NCBI GenBank assembly: GCA_963763135.1
Contig: CAVXNJ010000002.1
Coordinates: forward strand, 124,001-188,000
Origin: JANMZO01 sp963763135
GTDB taxonomy: Bacteria > Actinomycetota > Acidimicrobiia > Acidimicrobiales > JANYDT01
DNA: 64,000 bases
Direction of reading: 5' to 3'
Each line of letters begins with the position of its first letter. Position 1 is the first letter of the stretch. The notes below the pieces were generated by a model. The model made no database searches. It saw nothing but the letters and a program-made list of their open reading frames with translations, and was not told the DNA's origin. Below, piece after piece: positions 1 to 8,050 of this stretch. The position numbers were made by a program, and so were the translations under genes.

Positions 1-435
1 GACGCGACCTTCGCCTGGGTGTTCGAGAGCGGGGGAGAGGGTGTGGACCTCCTCGCGGCCGACGCGGACCTGCCCGATGTGTACACGGTGCAACTGCGGG
101 CAAACGGCCTCCCGGCTCAGCCGCCCCGCATCGTCGACGTGACCGGCGACGGCCAGGACGACATCGTGCTCGGCTGGCGCAACGACGACGGCCTCCTGAA
201 CGTCGACATCGTCGAAGCCCGCGGCCGCTCACTCGTGGTCACGCTGCACCTCGAACTCGTCGACGGGCGGGTTTCCGCTGGTGGCGGATCACTCGACGTG
301 TGGAACGGCGTCCCCCAGCCGGGCGACGACCCGGCCAATCCGAGCAGCTTCGACCGCTGGAGCTACGAAAAGCGTGGTGGTCGCTGGGTTGCCACCGCCG
401 AGCGAGACGACAACCCGCCGAGCGGCCAGATCTAG
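1..435 (+). CDS. FG-GAP/VCBS-like repeat protein, C-terminal fragment
   Basis: The frame is open from the first base of the window and stops at 433-435, so only the last ~144 residues are seen and the start lies outside. The segment VDVTGDGQDDIVLGW has the D-x-D-G-x-x-D calcium-loop pattern of FG-GAP/VCBS beta-propeller repeats, which usually occur in secreted or surface proteins. A second, weaker repeat may end in the Trp/Tyr-rich tail. No membrane segment is visible in the part present. Function cannot be deduced; a lipoprotein or secreted propeller is the most likely context. Confidence 0.6.
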   Translation, partial: DATFAWVFESGGEGVDLLAADADLPDVYTVQLRANGLPAQPPRIVDVTGDGQDDIVLGWRNDDGLLNVDIVEARGRSLVVTLHLELVDGRVSAGGGSLDVWNGVPQPGDDPANPSSFDRWSYEKRGGRWVATAERDDNPPSGQI

Positions 436-508
436 CGGGTTCGCCGTGGGAGTGGGTGCAGTTCGGCAGCCCGGGGCTGAGCGAATGCACCCACTCCCTT
501 TCAGATCC

Positions 509-672
509 GTCTACCGACGGTGACAGCCGTCAATGTGATCGTTCACTGTGCTTGAGCCCCCGGGTTCCGGGTCACGTCTACCGACGGTGACAGCCGTCAA
601 TGTGATCGTTCACTGTGCTTGAGCCCGGTTCCGGGTCACGTCTACCGACGGTGCAGCCGTCAGATCGTTCAC
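509..672. repeat. Tandem repeat derived from the 3' end of the glycosylase gene
   Basis: Two near-identical ~65-bp units start at 509 and 576, and a third, diverged copy starts at 640. The third copy lies inside the end of the minus-strand tag-like gene and encodes its VNDLTAAPSVD tail. The gene's stop (610-612) falls in the second unit. The array therefore looks like tandem duplication of the 3' end of the gene into the gap after the upstream coding region. Confidence 0.8.
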
Positions 673-1215
673 CATGCCGGAACTCTGCATGAACGCGTAC
701 ATCGTCGTCGGTCCCACGAAGCGGAATCCAAGCTTCTTCAACGCCTTCGACATGGCTTTGGACTCAGCGGTCTCGGCTTGAATCGGCTCGTCGAGTTCGA
801 TGCCGGCTTTGCGATCGGTCGGTGCGAAGGACCACACGAACTCGTCGAGCGACTCGCCGCGGTCCAACATGGCGGCGGCCATTTGGGCGTTGGAGATCGC
901 CGCGTTGATCTTGGCCCCGTTGCGAATGACGCCAGGGTTCGCCATGAGCCGGGCGACGTCGGCTTCACCGAACCGGGCGACGGTTTCGATGTCGAAGTTG
1001 GAGAACGCTTCCCGGAAGGTCTCGCGCTTGCGAAGGATCGTGATCCAGGACAACCCGGCCTGCATGCCTTCGAGCGTGATCTTCTCGAAGACCTTGTTCT
1101 CGCCGTGGAGGGTCACACCCCATTCGGTGTCGTGATAGCGCTGGTACAGGTCGTCGCTTGCGCACCAGGAGCAGCGAACGATGCCGTCGGAACCGGTATG
1201 GAGTCGGTCAGCCAT
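610..1215 (-). CDS. tag: DNA-3-methyladenine glycosylase I-like protein with atypical C-terminus
   Basis: This 201-residue protein matches Tag, the helix-hairpin-helix glycosylase that removes 3-methyladenine from alkylated DNA in base-excision repair. Family features include RCSWC near residue 14, YHDTEWG near 27, the W-I-T-I-L-R-K-R helix and MYAFMQSSGMVND. The frame stays open upstream, but that extension (from 1566) only translates an intergenic hairpin-repeat array; the chosen ATG has AGGA 8-9 nt upstream. Known Tag proteins continue VNDH....C, giving the last two zinc ligands. Here the motif reads VNDL and no Cys follows, and the tail is repeat-derived. Zinc binding may be lost or altered. 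Confidence 0.85.
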   Translation of the reverse strand: MADRLHTGSDGIVRCSWCASDDLYQRYHDTEWGVTLHGENKVFEKITLEGMQAGLSWITILRKRETFREAFSNFDIETVARFGEADVARLMANPGVIRNGAKINAAISNAQMAAAMLDRGESLDEFVWSFAPTDRKAGIELDEPIQAETAESKAMSKALKKLGFRFVGPTTMYAFMQSSGMVNDLTAAPSVDVTRNRAQAQ

Positions 1216-1249
1216 GATGTGATCCTGGCACGTTGAGGCGACTGGCTCG

Positions 1250-1535
1250 CCACGGAGAGGTCGCTCCGGAGTCGTTTTTGTTTCCGGTGGGTAGGTTTTC
1301 GGCTCCGGAGCGGTGTTGTCCGCGGCGGGTTTGGTCGCTCCGGAGTCGCCGGGAGTCGTTTCGTCGCTTGGGGGTCGACTTTTCGGCTCCGGAGCGGTGT
1401 TGTCGGTGGTGGGTTTGGCCGGTCTAGGTCGCTCTGGAGTCGTTTCGTCGCTTGGGGGTCGACTTTTCGGCTCCGGAGCGGTGTTGTCCGCGGCGGGCTT
1501 GGTCGCTCCGGAGTCGCCGGGAGTCGCCGGGCGCC
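1250..1535. repeat. CTCCGGAG hairpin-repeat array, copy 1
   Basis: About five copies of the palindrome CTCCGGAG (one variant CTCTGGAG) alternate with conserved spacers such as GTCGTTTCGTCGCTTGG and GGTGTTGTC. Pairs of copies extend to CTCCGGAGTCG...CGGCTCCGGAG and could fold into stem-loops. The same element occurs at 29158-29686. It separates the tag-like gene from dapA. The Pro/Thr-rich peptide it encodes on the minus strand is not a real N-terminus. Confidence 0.8.
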
Positions 1536-1652
1536 GACCCTTGGGAAACCGAGCCGTGCGACTCATCGGGCGTCACCCACTAGAGTTCACGGGCAACACA
1601 GCGACGTCGGAAAACGGCGCTCGGATACGCCGCAGGAAAGAAGATCTTAAAG

Positions 1653-2540
1653 ATGGCCAGATTTGGTGAAGTTCTAACGGCAATGGTCACCCCCTTCGAT
1701 GCGAACGGAGCGCTCGATCTCGACGCTGCTCAGGTCCTCGCCAAGTGGCTGGTCGACCGAGGCAACGACGGCCTGGTCGTGGCCGGGACCACGGGGGAAT
1801 CGCCGACCCTGACCGACCAGGAGCAGCTCGACCTGGTGAAGGCGGTCTGCGAAGCGGTGAACGTGCCGGTAATTGCAGGAGCGGGCTCAAACGACACGCC
1901 CCACGCAATCCATCTCACGAAGGCGATGGCCGGGCTCGGGGCCGCCGGCGTGCTCTCCGTGACCCCGTATTACAACCGTCCGTCACAGGTTGGCATCGCC
2001 AACCACTTCCGGGCCGTCGCCGCAGCGACCGAGCTCCCCGTCATCCTCTACGACATTCCGGTCCGAACCGGTCGCAAGATCGAAAACGCCACGCTCTGGA
2101 AGCTGGCCAGTGAGGTTCCGAACATCGTCGCCGTCAAAGACGCGGCCAACGACGTCGCCTCCAGCGCCACCCTGATGGCTCACGCCCCGTCGGGTTTCGA
2201 GCTCATCAGCGGCAATGACAACCAGACCCTCCCGCTGATGGCGATCGGGTGCACCGCGGTCATCGGCGTAGCCACCCACTGGTCGGGCATGGAGCACAAG
2301 GAAATGATCACGTCGTTCAAGAAGGGCGACGTTGACCACGCCCGCCGGGTCAACGCCCGCCTGCTCGAGTCCTACGTGTTCGAAGGGAGCGACCTCACCC
2401 CGAACCCGCAGCCGTCGAAAGCGATGATGCGCACCCTCGGACTGAAGGTCGGGCGTTGCCGTCCGCCGATGGACGGCGAGCCGAGCACTCTCGAAGACAC
2501 CGCCCGATCCGTGTGGAGCAATCTTCAGGCGAGCGCATGA
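1653..2540 (+). CDS. dapA: 4-hydroxy-tetrahydrodipicolinate synthase
   Basis: DapA condenses pyruvate with aspartate semialdehyde in the diaminopimelate/lysine pathway in the cytoplasm. The 295-residue length is normal. Visible active-site motifs are GTTGESPTL (residues 45-53, the Thr pair), YYNRP (107), Tyr133 in ILYDIP and the Schiff-base Lys162 in VAVKDAA. The start ATG is preceded by a purine-rich stretch (AGGAAAGAAG) about 9 nt away. The stop overlaps the start of rnj by ATGA, so the two are translationally coupled. The dapA-rnj-ftsK order is a known actinobacterial arrangement. Confidence 0.97.
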   Translation: MARFGEVLTAMVTPFDANGALDLDAAQVLAKWLVDRGNDGLVVAGTTGESPTLTDQEQLDLVKAVCEAVNVPVIAGAGSNDTPHAIHLTKAMAGLGAAGVLSVTPYYNRPSQVGIANHFRAVAAATELPVILYDIPVRTGRKIENATLWKLASEVPNIVAVKDAANDVASSATLMAHAPSGFELISGNDNQTLPLMAIGCTAVIGVATHWSGMEHKEMITSFKKGDVDHARRVNARLLESYVFEGSDLTPNPQPSKAMMRTLGLKVGRCRPPMDGEPSTLEDTARSVWSNLQASA

Positions 2541-4288
2541 CGCCGAGCGCCCGCAAAGGCGCTTCAAAGTCAACCGCAAACAAACCGACCACGGCCATGA
2601 CCACGTCTCCCACTACGCCAAGTTCGCCCACTCCGCCCGTCCGCGTCATCTTCTTCGGCGGCCTTGGGGAGATCGGTCGTAACTGCTCGTGCATCGAGGT
2701 CGAAGGTCGGCTCATGCTGATCGACGTCGGCCTGATGTTCCCCGAAGACGACATGCCGGGCATCGACCTCGTGCTGCCCGACTTCACGTTCCTGCGGGAG
2801 AACGCCGACCGCATCGAAGGCGCAATCCTCACGCACGGCCACGAAGATCACGTCGGCGCGCTCTCGTACCTGCTGCGCGACATCTCGTTCCCGCTCTTCG
2901 CCACACAGCTCACGCTGAACCTGGCCCGGGGTCGCATCGAAGAAGCCGGGCTGACGAGCCGCACGAGTTTCAACGTGATCCAAGACGGTGAACGTCGCCA
3001 GATCGGCCCGTTCGACGTCGAGTTCATTCCCGTCGCGCACTCCGTGCCCGACTCGATCGGCATTGCGTTCCACACTCCGCAGGGCGTGATTTACCACACG
3101 GGCGACTTCAAGCTCGACCTCACGCCCATCGACGGCCGCACCACCGACCTCGCCCGCATCGGCGCAATCGGCAAGGACCCGGGCATCCGCCTGCTGCTGT
3201 CCGACTCCACCAACGCGGAGTCCGACGGCTACACCGAGTCGGAGAAGGTGATCGGCAAGAACCTCTCGAACATCATCCGCGACAACACGGGCAAGCGGCT
3301 CATCGTCGGGTGTTTCGCCTCGCACATCCACCGCGTGCAACAGGTCATCGAAGCCGGCGTCGCGTCGGGCCGCAAGGTCACTACGCTCGGCCGGTCGATG
3401 CGTCGCAACATCCAGATCGCCCGGGAAATGGGCAAGCTGACGATCCGCGACGAAGACCTCTTCGACATCGAGAAGCTCGGTGATCACGATCCGAGCAAGG
3501 TGCTGATTCTGTCGACGGGTTCGCAGGGCGAGCCGATGTCGGCGCTCGCGCTGATGGCCGCCGGTGAGAACCGTTTCGTGAAGATCGGCCCCAACGACAC
3601 CGTGCTGCTGTCGTCGCATGCGATTCCCGGAAACGAGACGAGCGTCGGCCGGGTCATCGACGGCCTCACCCGCCTCGGCGCCGACGTGATCCACTCCGGC
3701 CTGGCCAAGGTTCACGTAAGTGGGCACGCCAAGCGGGAAGAGCTGAAGACGCTGCTGGCCGTCGCCAAGCCGAAGTACTTCATCCCGATCCACGGCGAGT
3801 ACCGCCACCTCACCCACCACACGCGTCTTGCAATGGACATGGGTGTTCCGCCCGACCACATCCTGCTGTGTGAAGACGGCGACAGCGTGGTGCTTACCGA
3901 TGAAGGCATCGACTTCGGCGACACCGTTCCGGCCGGATTCCTTTATGTCGACGGCATCGTCGGCGACGTAGGCCAGGGCGTGCTTCGCGACCGCAAGGTG
4001 CTCTCCAACGAGGGTGTTGTGGTCGTGATCGTGACGGTCGACGAGCAGGGCGGCGAGATCGTCACCGGCCCCGAGATCATCACGCGTGGCTGGGTCTACG
4101 CCCCGGAGGCGGAGACGCTGCTCGGCGAGGCGCAGGAGGTCATTCGCAAGAAGCTCCTCGACTCCATGTCCGACGGTGGACGAGACCTCGAATCGATGAA
4201 GCGCACCGTCCGCCAGGCCACCGGCAAATTCGTAAGTGAACGTACGAAGCGCCGCCCCATGATCGTCCCGGTGATCATCGAGGTGTAG
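2537..4288 (+). CDS. rnj: Ribonuclease J
   Basis: RNase J is a metallo-beta-lactamase/beta-CASP endo- and 5'-3' exoribonuclease that processes and degrades RNA. From the ATG overlapping the dapA stop it has 583 residues. The metal-binding motif HGHEDH is at residues 100-105, the beta-CASP region and SDSTNAES follow, and HVSGHAKREEL plus PIHGEYRHL mark the later conserved motifs. An in-frame ATG at residue 21 is a possible alternative start; the first ~35 residues are Ser/Thr/Pro-rich and probably disordered. A GC-rich hairpin follows the stop. Confidence 0.95.
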   Translation: MTPSARKGASKSTANKPTTAMTTSPTTPSSPTPPVRVIFFGGLGEIGRNCSCIEVEGRLMLIDVGLMFPEDDMPGIDLVLPDFTFLRENADRIEGAILTHGHEDHVGALSYLLRDISFPLFATQLTLNLARGRIEEAGLTSRTSFNVIQDGERRQIGPFDVEFIPVAHSVPDSIGIAFHTPQGVIYHTGDFKLDLTPIDGRTTDLARIGAIGKDPGIRLLLSDSTNAESDGYTESEKVIGKNLSNIIRDNTGKRLIVGCFASHIHRVQQVIEAGVASGRKVTTLGRSMRRNIQIAREMGKLTIRDEDLFDIEKLGDHDPSKVLILSTGSQGEPMSALALMAAGENRFVKIGPNDTVLLSSHAIPGNETSVGRVIDGLTRLGADVIHSGLAKVHVSGHAKREELKTLLAVAKPKYFIPIHGEYRHLTHHTRLAMDMGVPPDHILLCEDGDSVVLTDEGIDFGDTVPAGFLYVDGIVGDVGQGVLRDRKVLSNEGVVVVIVTVDEQGGEIVTGPEIITRGWVYAPEAETLLGEAQEVIRKKLLDSMSDGGRDLESMKRTVRQATGKFVSERTKRRPMIVPVIIEV

Positions 4289-4297
4289 GCCTGGTCC

Positions 4298-4315
4298 GGC
4301 GGCCGCACGGCCGCC
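4298..4315 (+). terminator. Hairpin after rnj
   Basis: A perfect 7-bp stem, GGCGGCC/GGCCGCC, closes a 4-nt loop 10 nt after the rnj stop. Only a short TGGTTTG follows, so termination efficiency is uncertain. Confidence 0.5.
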
Positions 4316-4366
4316 TGGTTTGTGGATGATCTTTGTCGCCCAGCGACCGTTTTCATCCATAACGGG

Positions 4367-4990
4367 TTACGCGGCGCTGGCGTCGCGGGGAAACAGCAGC
4401 GGTCGCACGTGGGCCGTGCCGCCGCGGTTCTGGCCGGCCATCGGGAGGAAGCGTTCGACGATCTCGTCGTGGGTGACTTTCCCGCTGCGGAGGAAACGGC
4501 GCAGGAGGTCCTCGGCGCGGCCGGGTCGGGCGTCGTTCATCAACAGGTCGACCGCGGTCCGAGCGGGTGACGTCACGAGCGCGCCGCTGGGCAGGGCGAT
4601 GACGTCGTCGGGCTGCAGGTCCGATCTACGGGTCACGATCGCAAGCGGGTTGGGATGACGGTCGCCGCGGGAGGCGATCAGCTGGGGAACGCCGCGTCGT
4701 TCGAAGCCCGGAAAGCCGTGCATCGCCGCCGCGGTGAGGTGCGACAGGGCCGACGGGTAACGCCGGTCGGCACCGAACAGCCATGCTCCGATGCAGATGC
4801 GCTCCCAGGTGGGTTCGGTGAAGGGGAGAACGTAGATGCTGCGGCAGAGGGGAATCAGCCGGGCCAGATTCACGCGCCGGTCGATCTGCCGCTCGGTGAA
4901 CCCGAGCTCGAGCAACTGCCAACGTGCCACGACCCCGTGCTGCGTTGTCATGAGACTGCGGAAAACTTCATCAACAAACATGAAATGCAT
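4367..4990 (-). CDS. AbiEi-type antitoxin-domain / transcriptional regulator-like protein
   Basis: The 207-residue protein begins with a winged-helix-like segment (HGVVARWQLLELGFTERQIDRRV, then a short beta wing ending in YVLP). This resembles the N-terminal domain of AbiEi antitoxins and the many actinobacterial proteins that fuse it to a DUF559 nuclease-like domain. The nuclease-like C-terminal part is absent or very short, so this could be a truncated member. It has no toxin partner next to it; it sits alone, convergent with rnj and divergent from ftsK. Starts at 4990 or at the Met 13 codons later are both possible; neither has a clear ribosome site. Confidence 0.55.
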   Translation of the reverse strand: MHFMFVDEVFRSLMTTQHGVVARWQLLELGFTERQIDRRVNLARLIPLCRSIYVLPFTEPTWERICIGAWLFGADRRYPSALSHLTAAAMHGFPGFERRGVPQLIASRGDRHPNPLAIVTRRSDLQPDDVIALPSGALVTSPARTAVDLLMNDARPGRAEDLLRRFLRSGKVTHDEIVERFLPMAGQNRGGTAHVRPLLFPRDASAA

Positions 4991-5063
4991 TCAAATGCAC
5001 AGAACTGCCATCGTCAAGTGGCGCCAACCGCGGCGGTGCAGGCCGGGGGTGATGTCGTCCTGC

Positions 5064-5069
5064 TACCGT
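5064..5069 (+). promoter_or_regulatory. Probable -10 element of a leaderless ftsK transcript
   Basis: TACCGT ends 9 nt before the GTG start of ftsK, with no Shine-Dalgarno sequence in between. This would place transcription start at or next to the start codon. Confidence 0.5.
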
Positions 5070-5078
5070 TGAAGCACT

Positions 5079-7955
5079 GTGCCTTCCTCCCAGCGGCCTT
5101 CCCCACGCTCGGGCGGTACGAGGGCTTCGGCATCTCGTGCACGCTCATCTTCGGCCAAGCGCACTTCGTCGCGGGCGCGCAGCCGTCCATCAGTGTGGTC
5201 CGGCGTCCGCGAGTTCTTCGGCCGACATCTGGGTGGTCAGTCCGACGACGTGTGGGGCCTCGTCCTCGTCGTAGTCGGCGTGCTCGCCGGTCTCGGTATG
5301 TGGCTCAACCGCACCGGCCCGTTCGGTCGGATGGTTCGCGACGCCACCGGCGCAGCGCTCGGCACGGCCAAGTTCCTGGTTCCTCTTGCGCTCGTCGCAA
5401 TTGGCTGGAGCATGATCCGAGGCCGTGAGTACAAAGAACCGATCCCGGTCGGCATCGGTTCCACGTTCCTGATCGTCGCCGCCACCGGCCTGTTCCATCT
5501 GCGCAACGACTCGCTCCCGTGGGGCACGCCGGTTGGCCGCCTTCGTTCCGGCGGCGGACTCCTCGGTCTGATCGTCGCTGAGCCCCTGCAGAAGGTCGTC
5601 GCCACCTGGGGCACCGTCATCGTGCTGAGCGTGTTGGTATTGATAGGTCTACTTATCTTTGCCCGACTCGGCATCCGCGAAGCCGTTGATCGCACCGCGG
5701 AGCGTGTCGCACCGGTCGGTGGTGCGGCCGGCCGTGGTCTGCGCTCGCTGTTCTCCCTGGGTGAAGGCGAAGAGGATTACGACGAGATGGCCGATGAGCC
5801 GCTCAACGAAACGCATCGCACACGGCGCACGTCGCGGCCGGCCCGATTCTCCAAGGCACTCGTAGCGGCCGGTGCGGTCGGGACGCTCGACGGCACGCCT
5901 CGTCGTCCGGCGAGGCCATTGCGCACCGAGCGCCGCTCGGGCCATTACGCCCTTCCTGAATACGACAACATCGAGCCCTATTCCGACGATTACGCGACCG
6001 GCTACGCCGCTGACGGTTCCGACGCTTTCGACTCTGACACGATCGATCTCGACGCCAAACCGAAGCGCAAGAAGCGGGCCAAGAAGGCCAAGATCGTCGA
6101 CGGCGACGCCAGCGGCTGGCTCGGCGACGACGAACTTCCGCACACCATCGATCTGGCCGCCGCCGAAGACGCCTCGGTTGCCGCGGCCCGCGGTCAGGTC
6201 AAGATCACGTTTCCACCCGAGCCGGTATGGACCGAGGAGCAGCCGACTCCGGAGCCCGTTCCGTTGCCCGGCCTCGATCCCCAGAAGCCTGCGATCGTCT
6301 GGAAGCTTCCTCCTCGCTCGATCCTGAAAAAGGGCAAAGCGATCGAGATTGATAAGCGCGCAGTCGAAGCGTTGGGCCGCACGCTCGAAGAAGCACTCGC
6401 GGCCCACGGCGTGGAGACCCGTCTCGTCGGTATGACGGTCGGCCCGACGGTGACCCGCTTCGAACTCGAACTCGCGCCCGGGGTCAAGGTCGCGAAGGTC
6501 ACCGCGCTGCAGAAAGACGTGGCGTACGCCATGGCGACGGCCGACGTCCGCCTCCTCGCTCCGATCCCCGGCAAGTCGGCCATCGGCGTTGAAGTCCCGA
6601 ACCGGCAGCGTCAGCTGGTGGCCGTGGGCGACGTGCTCAACACGCCGGATGCGAAAGCGTTCCCCGGTCCACTCAGTGTCGCCATCGGCCGCGACATCGA
6701 CGGCAAGCCGGTCATGGTCGACCTCGCGAAGATGCCCCACGTGCTCGTGGCCGGTACCACCGGTTCCGGTAAGTCGAGCTGCATCAACTCGCTGCTCTGC
6801 TCGATCCTCATGCGTTCCACGCCCGAGGAAGTCCGCATGATCCTGATCGACCCCAAGATGGTCGAGCTCAGCCAGTACAACGGTCTGCCGCACCTTCTCA
6901 CGCAGGTCGTCACGAACCCGAAGAAGGCCGCGAGCGCGCTGCAGTGGGCCGTCGACGAGATGGAACGTCGTTACGAACTTCTGGCGAAGCTGGGCTTTCG
7001 CGACGTCACCGGTTACAACGCGGCAGTGGTGCGCGGCGACTTCCTCGATCCCTACGCGAACGATCCGGCGGGTGGGATTGGCCTCCCGCCCGCGCCGGTC
7101 TACGACAAGATGAGCTTCATCCTCATCGTCGTCGACGAGCTCGCCGACCTCATGATGGTGGCCGCCCACGATGTCGAAGAATCGATCTGCCGCATCGCGC
7201 AGAAGGCCCGTGCGGTTGGCATCCACCTGGTGATCGCAACGCAGCGTCCGAGCGTCAACGTCATCACCGGTCTGATCAAGGCCAACGTGCCGTCGCGCTT
7301 CGCGTTTGCCGTAAGTTCGCTTACTGATTCGCGGGTCATCATCGACCAACCCGGTGCCGAGAAGCTGATCGGTCAGGGCGACATGTTGATGCTCACGGTC
7401 TCGTCGAACGTGACCCAGCGGGTGCAAGGCAATTTCGTTTCCGAAGAAGAGATCCGCGCTGTGGTGTCGTTCTGGCGCAAGCAGAACGAAAGCGTGATCC
7501 AGTCACTCCCGGGTGTCGAAGAGGGTAACGAGCCGGGCACCCGTGAAGCCACGAGCGGCTTCGTCGACTTCACTTCCGACGGCGGCGTCGACCGCATAGA
7601 GTCCGCAACACCGAAGATGATCGGCGGCACCCAGGGCGCGTTCGTCTACGGCGGCGTCGAAGAACTCTCCGGGAAGTCGAGCGGTGGGAGCCTGCTCGGA
7701 GGCGACGACGACGGCGATGGCGACGACATGCTCGACGCCGCCATGGAACTCATCGTCCGCTCCCAACTCGGATCGACGTCGATGCTGCAACGCAAGCTCC
7801 GTGTCGGCTTCGCCCGCGCCGGCCGCATCATGGACCTCCTGGAGAACAAGGGCATTGTCGGCCCGTCGACGGGTTCCAAGGCTCGCGAAGTGTTGATGAC
7901 GGTCGAAGAACTCGAAGCCCTCATCAAACGCCGCGACGGCAGCACGGGTTTCTGA
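5079..7955 (+). CDS. ftsK: DNA translocase FtsK/SpoIIIE
   Basis: FtsK anchors at the division septum and pumps chromosome DNA toward the daughter cells. The 958-residue protein has a basic Ser/Arg-rich N-terminus, about four membrane helices in residues 58-195, an acidic/basic linker (to ~400), the RecA-like motor with Walker A GTTGSGKS at 559-566 and Walker B VVDELAD near 686, and a C-terminal winged-helix gamma domain (~885-950, ELIVRSQLGSTSMLQRKLRVG in part) that reads KOPS-type polarity sequences. The GTG start is chosen because a TACCGT box lies just upstream. It belongs to the dapA-rnj-ftsK neighbourhood but has its own promoter. Confidence 0.95.
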   Translation: MPSSQRPSPRSGGTRASASRARSSSAKRTSSRARSRPSVWSGVREFFGRHLGGQSDDVWGLVLVVVGVLAGLGMWLNRTGPFGRMVRDATGAALGTAKFLVPLALVAIGWSMIRGREYKEPIPVGIGSTFLIVAATGLFHLRNDSLPWGTPVGRLRSGGGLLGLIVAEPLQKVVATWGTVIVLSVLVLIGLLIFARLGIREAVDRTAERVAPVGGAAGRGLRSLFSLGEGEEDYDEMADEPLNETHRTRRTSRPARFSKALVAAGAVGTLDGTPRRPARPLRTERRSGHYALPEYDNIEPYSDDYATGYAADGSDAFDSDTIDLDAKPKRKKRAKKAKIVDGDASGWLGDDELPHTIDLAAAEDASVAAARGQVKITFPPEPVWTEEQPTPEPVPLPGLDPQKPAIVWKLPPRSILKKGKAIEIDKRAVEALGRTLEEALAAHGVETRLVGMTVGPTVTRFELELAPGVKVAKVTALQKDVAYAMATADVRLLAPIPGKSAIGVEVPNRQRQLVAVGDVLNTPDAKAFPGPLSVAIGRDIDGKPVMVDLAKMPHVLVAGTTGSGKSSCINSLLCSILMRSTPEEVRMILIDPKMVELSQYNGLPHLLTQVVTNPKKAASALQWAVDEMERRYELLAKLGFRDVTGYNAAVVRGDFLDPYANDPAGGIGLPPAPVYDKMSFILIVVDELADLMMVAAHDVEESICRIAQKARAVGIHLVIATQRPSVNVITGLIKANVPSRFAFAVSSLTDSRVIIDQPGAEKLIGQGDMLMLTVSSNVTQRVQGNFVSEEEIRAVVSFWRKQNESVIQSLPGVEEGNEPGTREATSGFVDFTSDGGVDRIESATPKMIGGTQGAFVYGGVEELSGKSSGGSLLGGDDDGDGDDMLDAAMELIVRSQLGSTSMLQRKLRVGFARAGRIMDLLENKGIVGPSTGSKAREVLMTVEELEALIKRRDGSTGF

Positions 7956-7973
7956 CCCGCCTCGCGACTTGCG

Positions 7974-8001
7974 TCTATGTCCACGTTTTGCACGACATAG
8001 A
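7974..8001. terminator. Inverted repeat between convergent ftsK and acyl-CoA synthetase genes
   Basis: TCTATGTC at 7974-7981 pairs perfectly with GACATAGA at 7994-8001 around a 12-nt loop containing TTTT. It sits between convergent genes, where a bidirectional terminator would be expected. No clear T-run follows the stem. Confidence 0.4.
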
Positions 8002-8050
8002 TGTTCAAGTGTGGACTTAAACACCGAGGCGCCACGGTGTTACAGCGGCC

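Noticed and set aside
1216..1566. N-terminal extension of the tag-like protein, rich in Pro/Thr
   Set aside because: It is only the translation of the CTCCGGAG repeat array. A better start with a ribosome site lies at 1215.
2570..4360. Long open frame opposite rnj
   Set aside because: Its codon pattern is the shadow of the RNase J gene, whose motifs are unmistakable.
4367..4990. Complete toxin-antitoxin pair
   Set aside because: No toxin gene partner is adjacent to the AbiEi-like gene.
5649..7427. Long open frame opposite ftsK
   Set aside because: Asp/Arg/Val-rich shadow of a clear FtsK gene.
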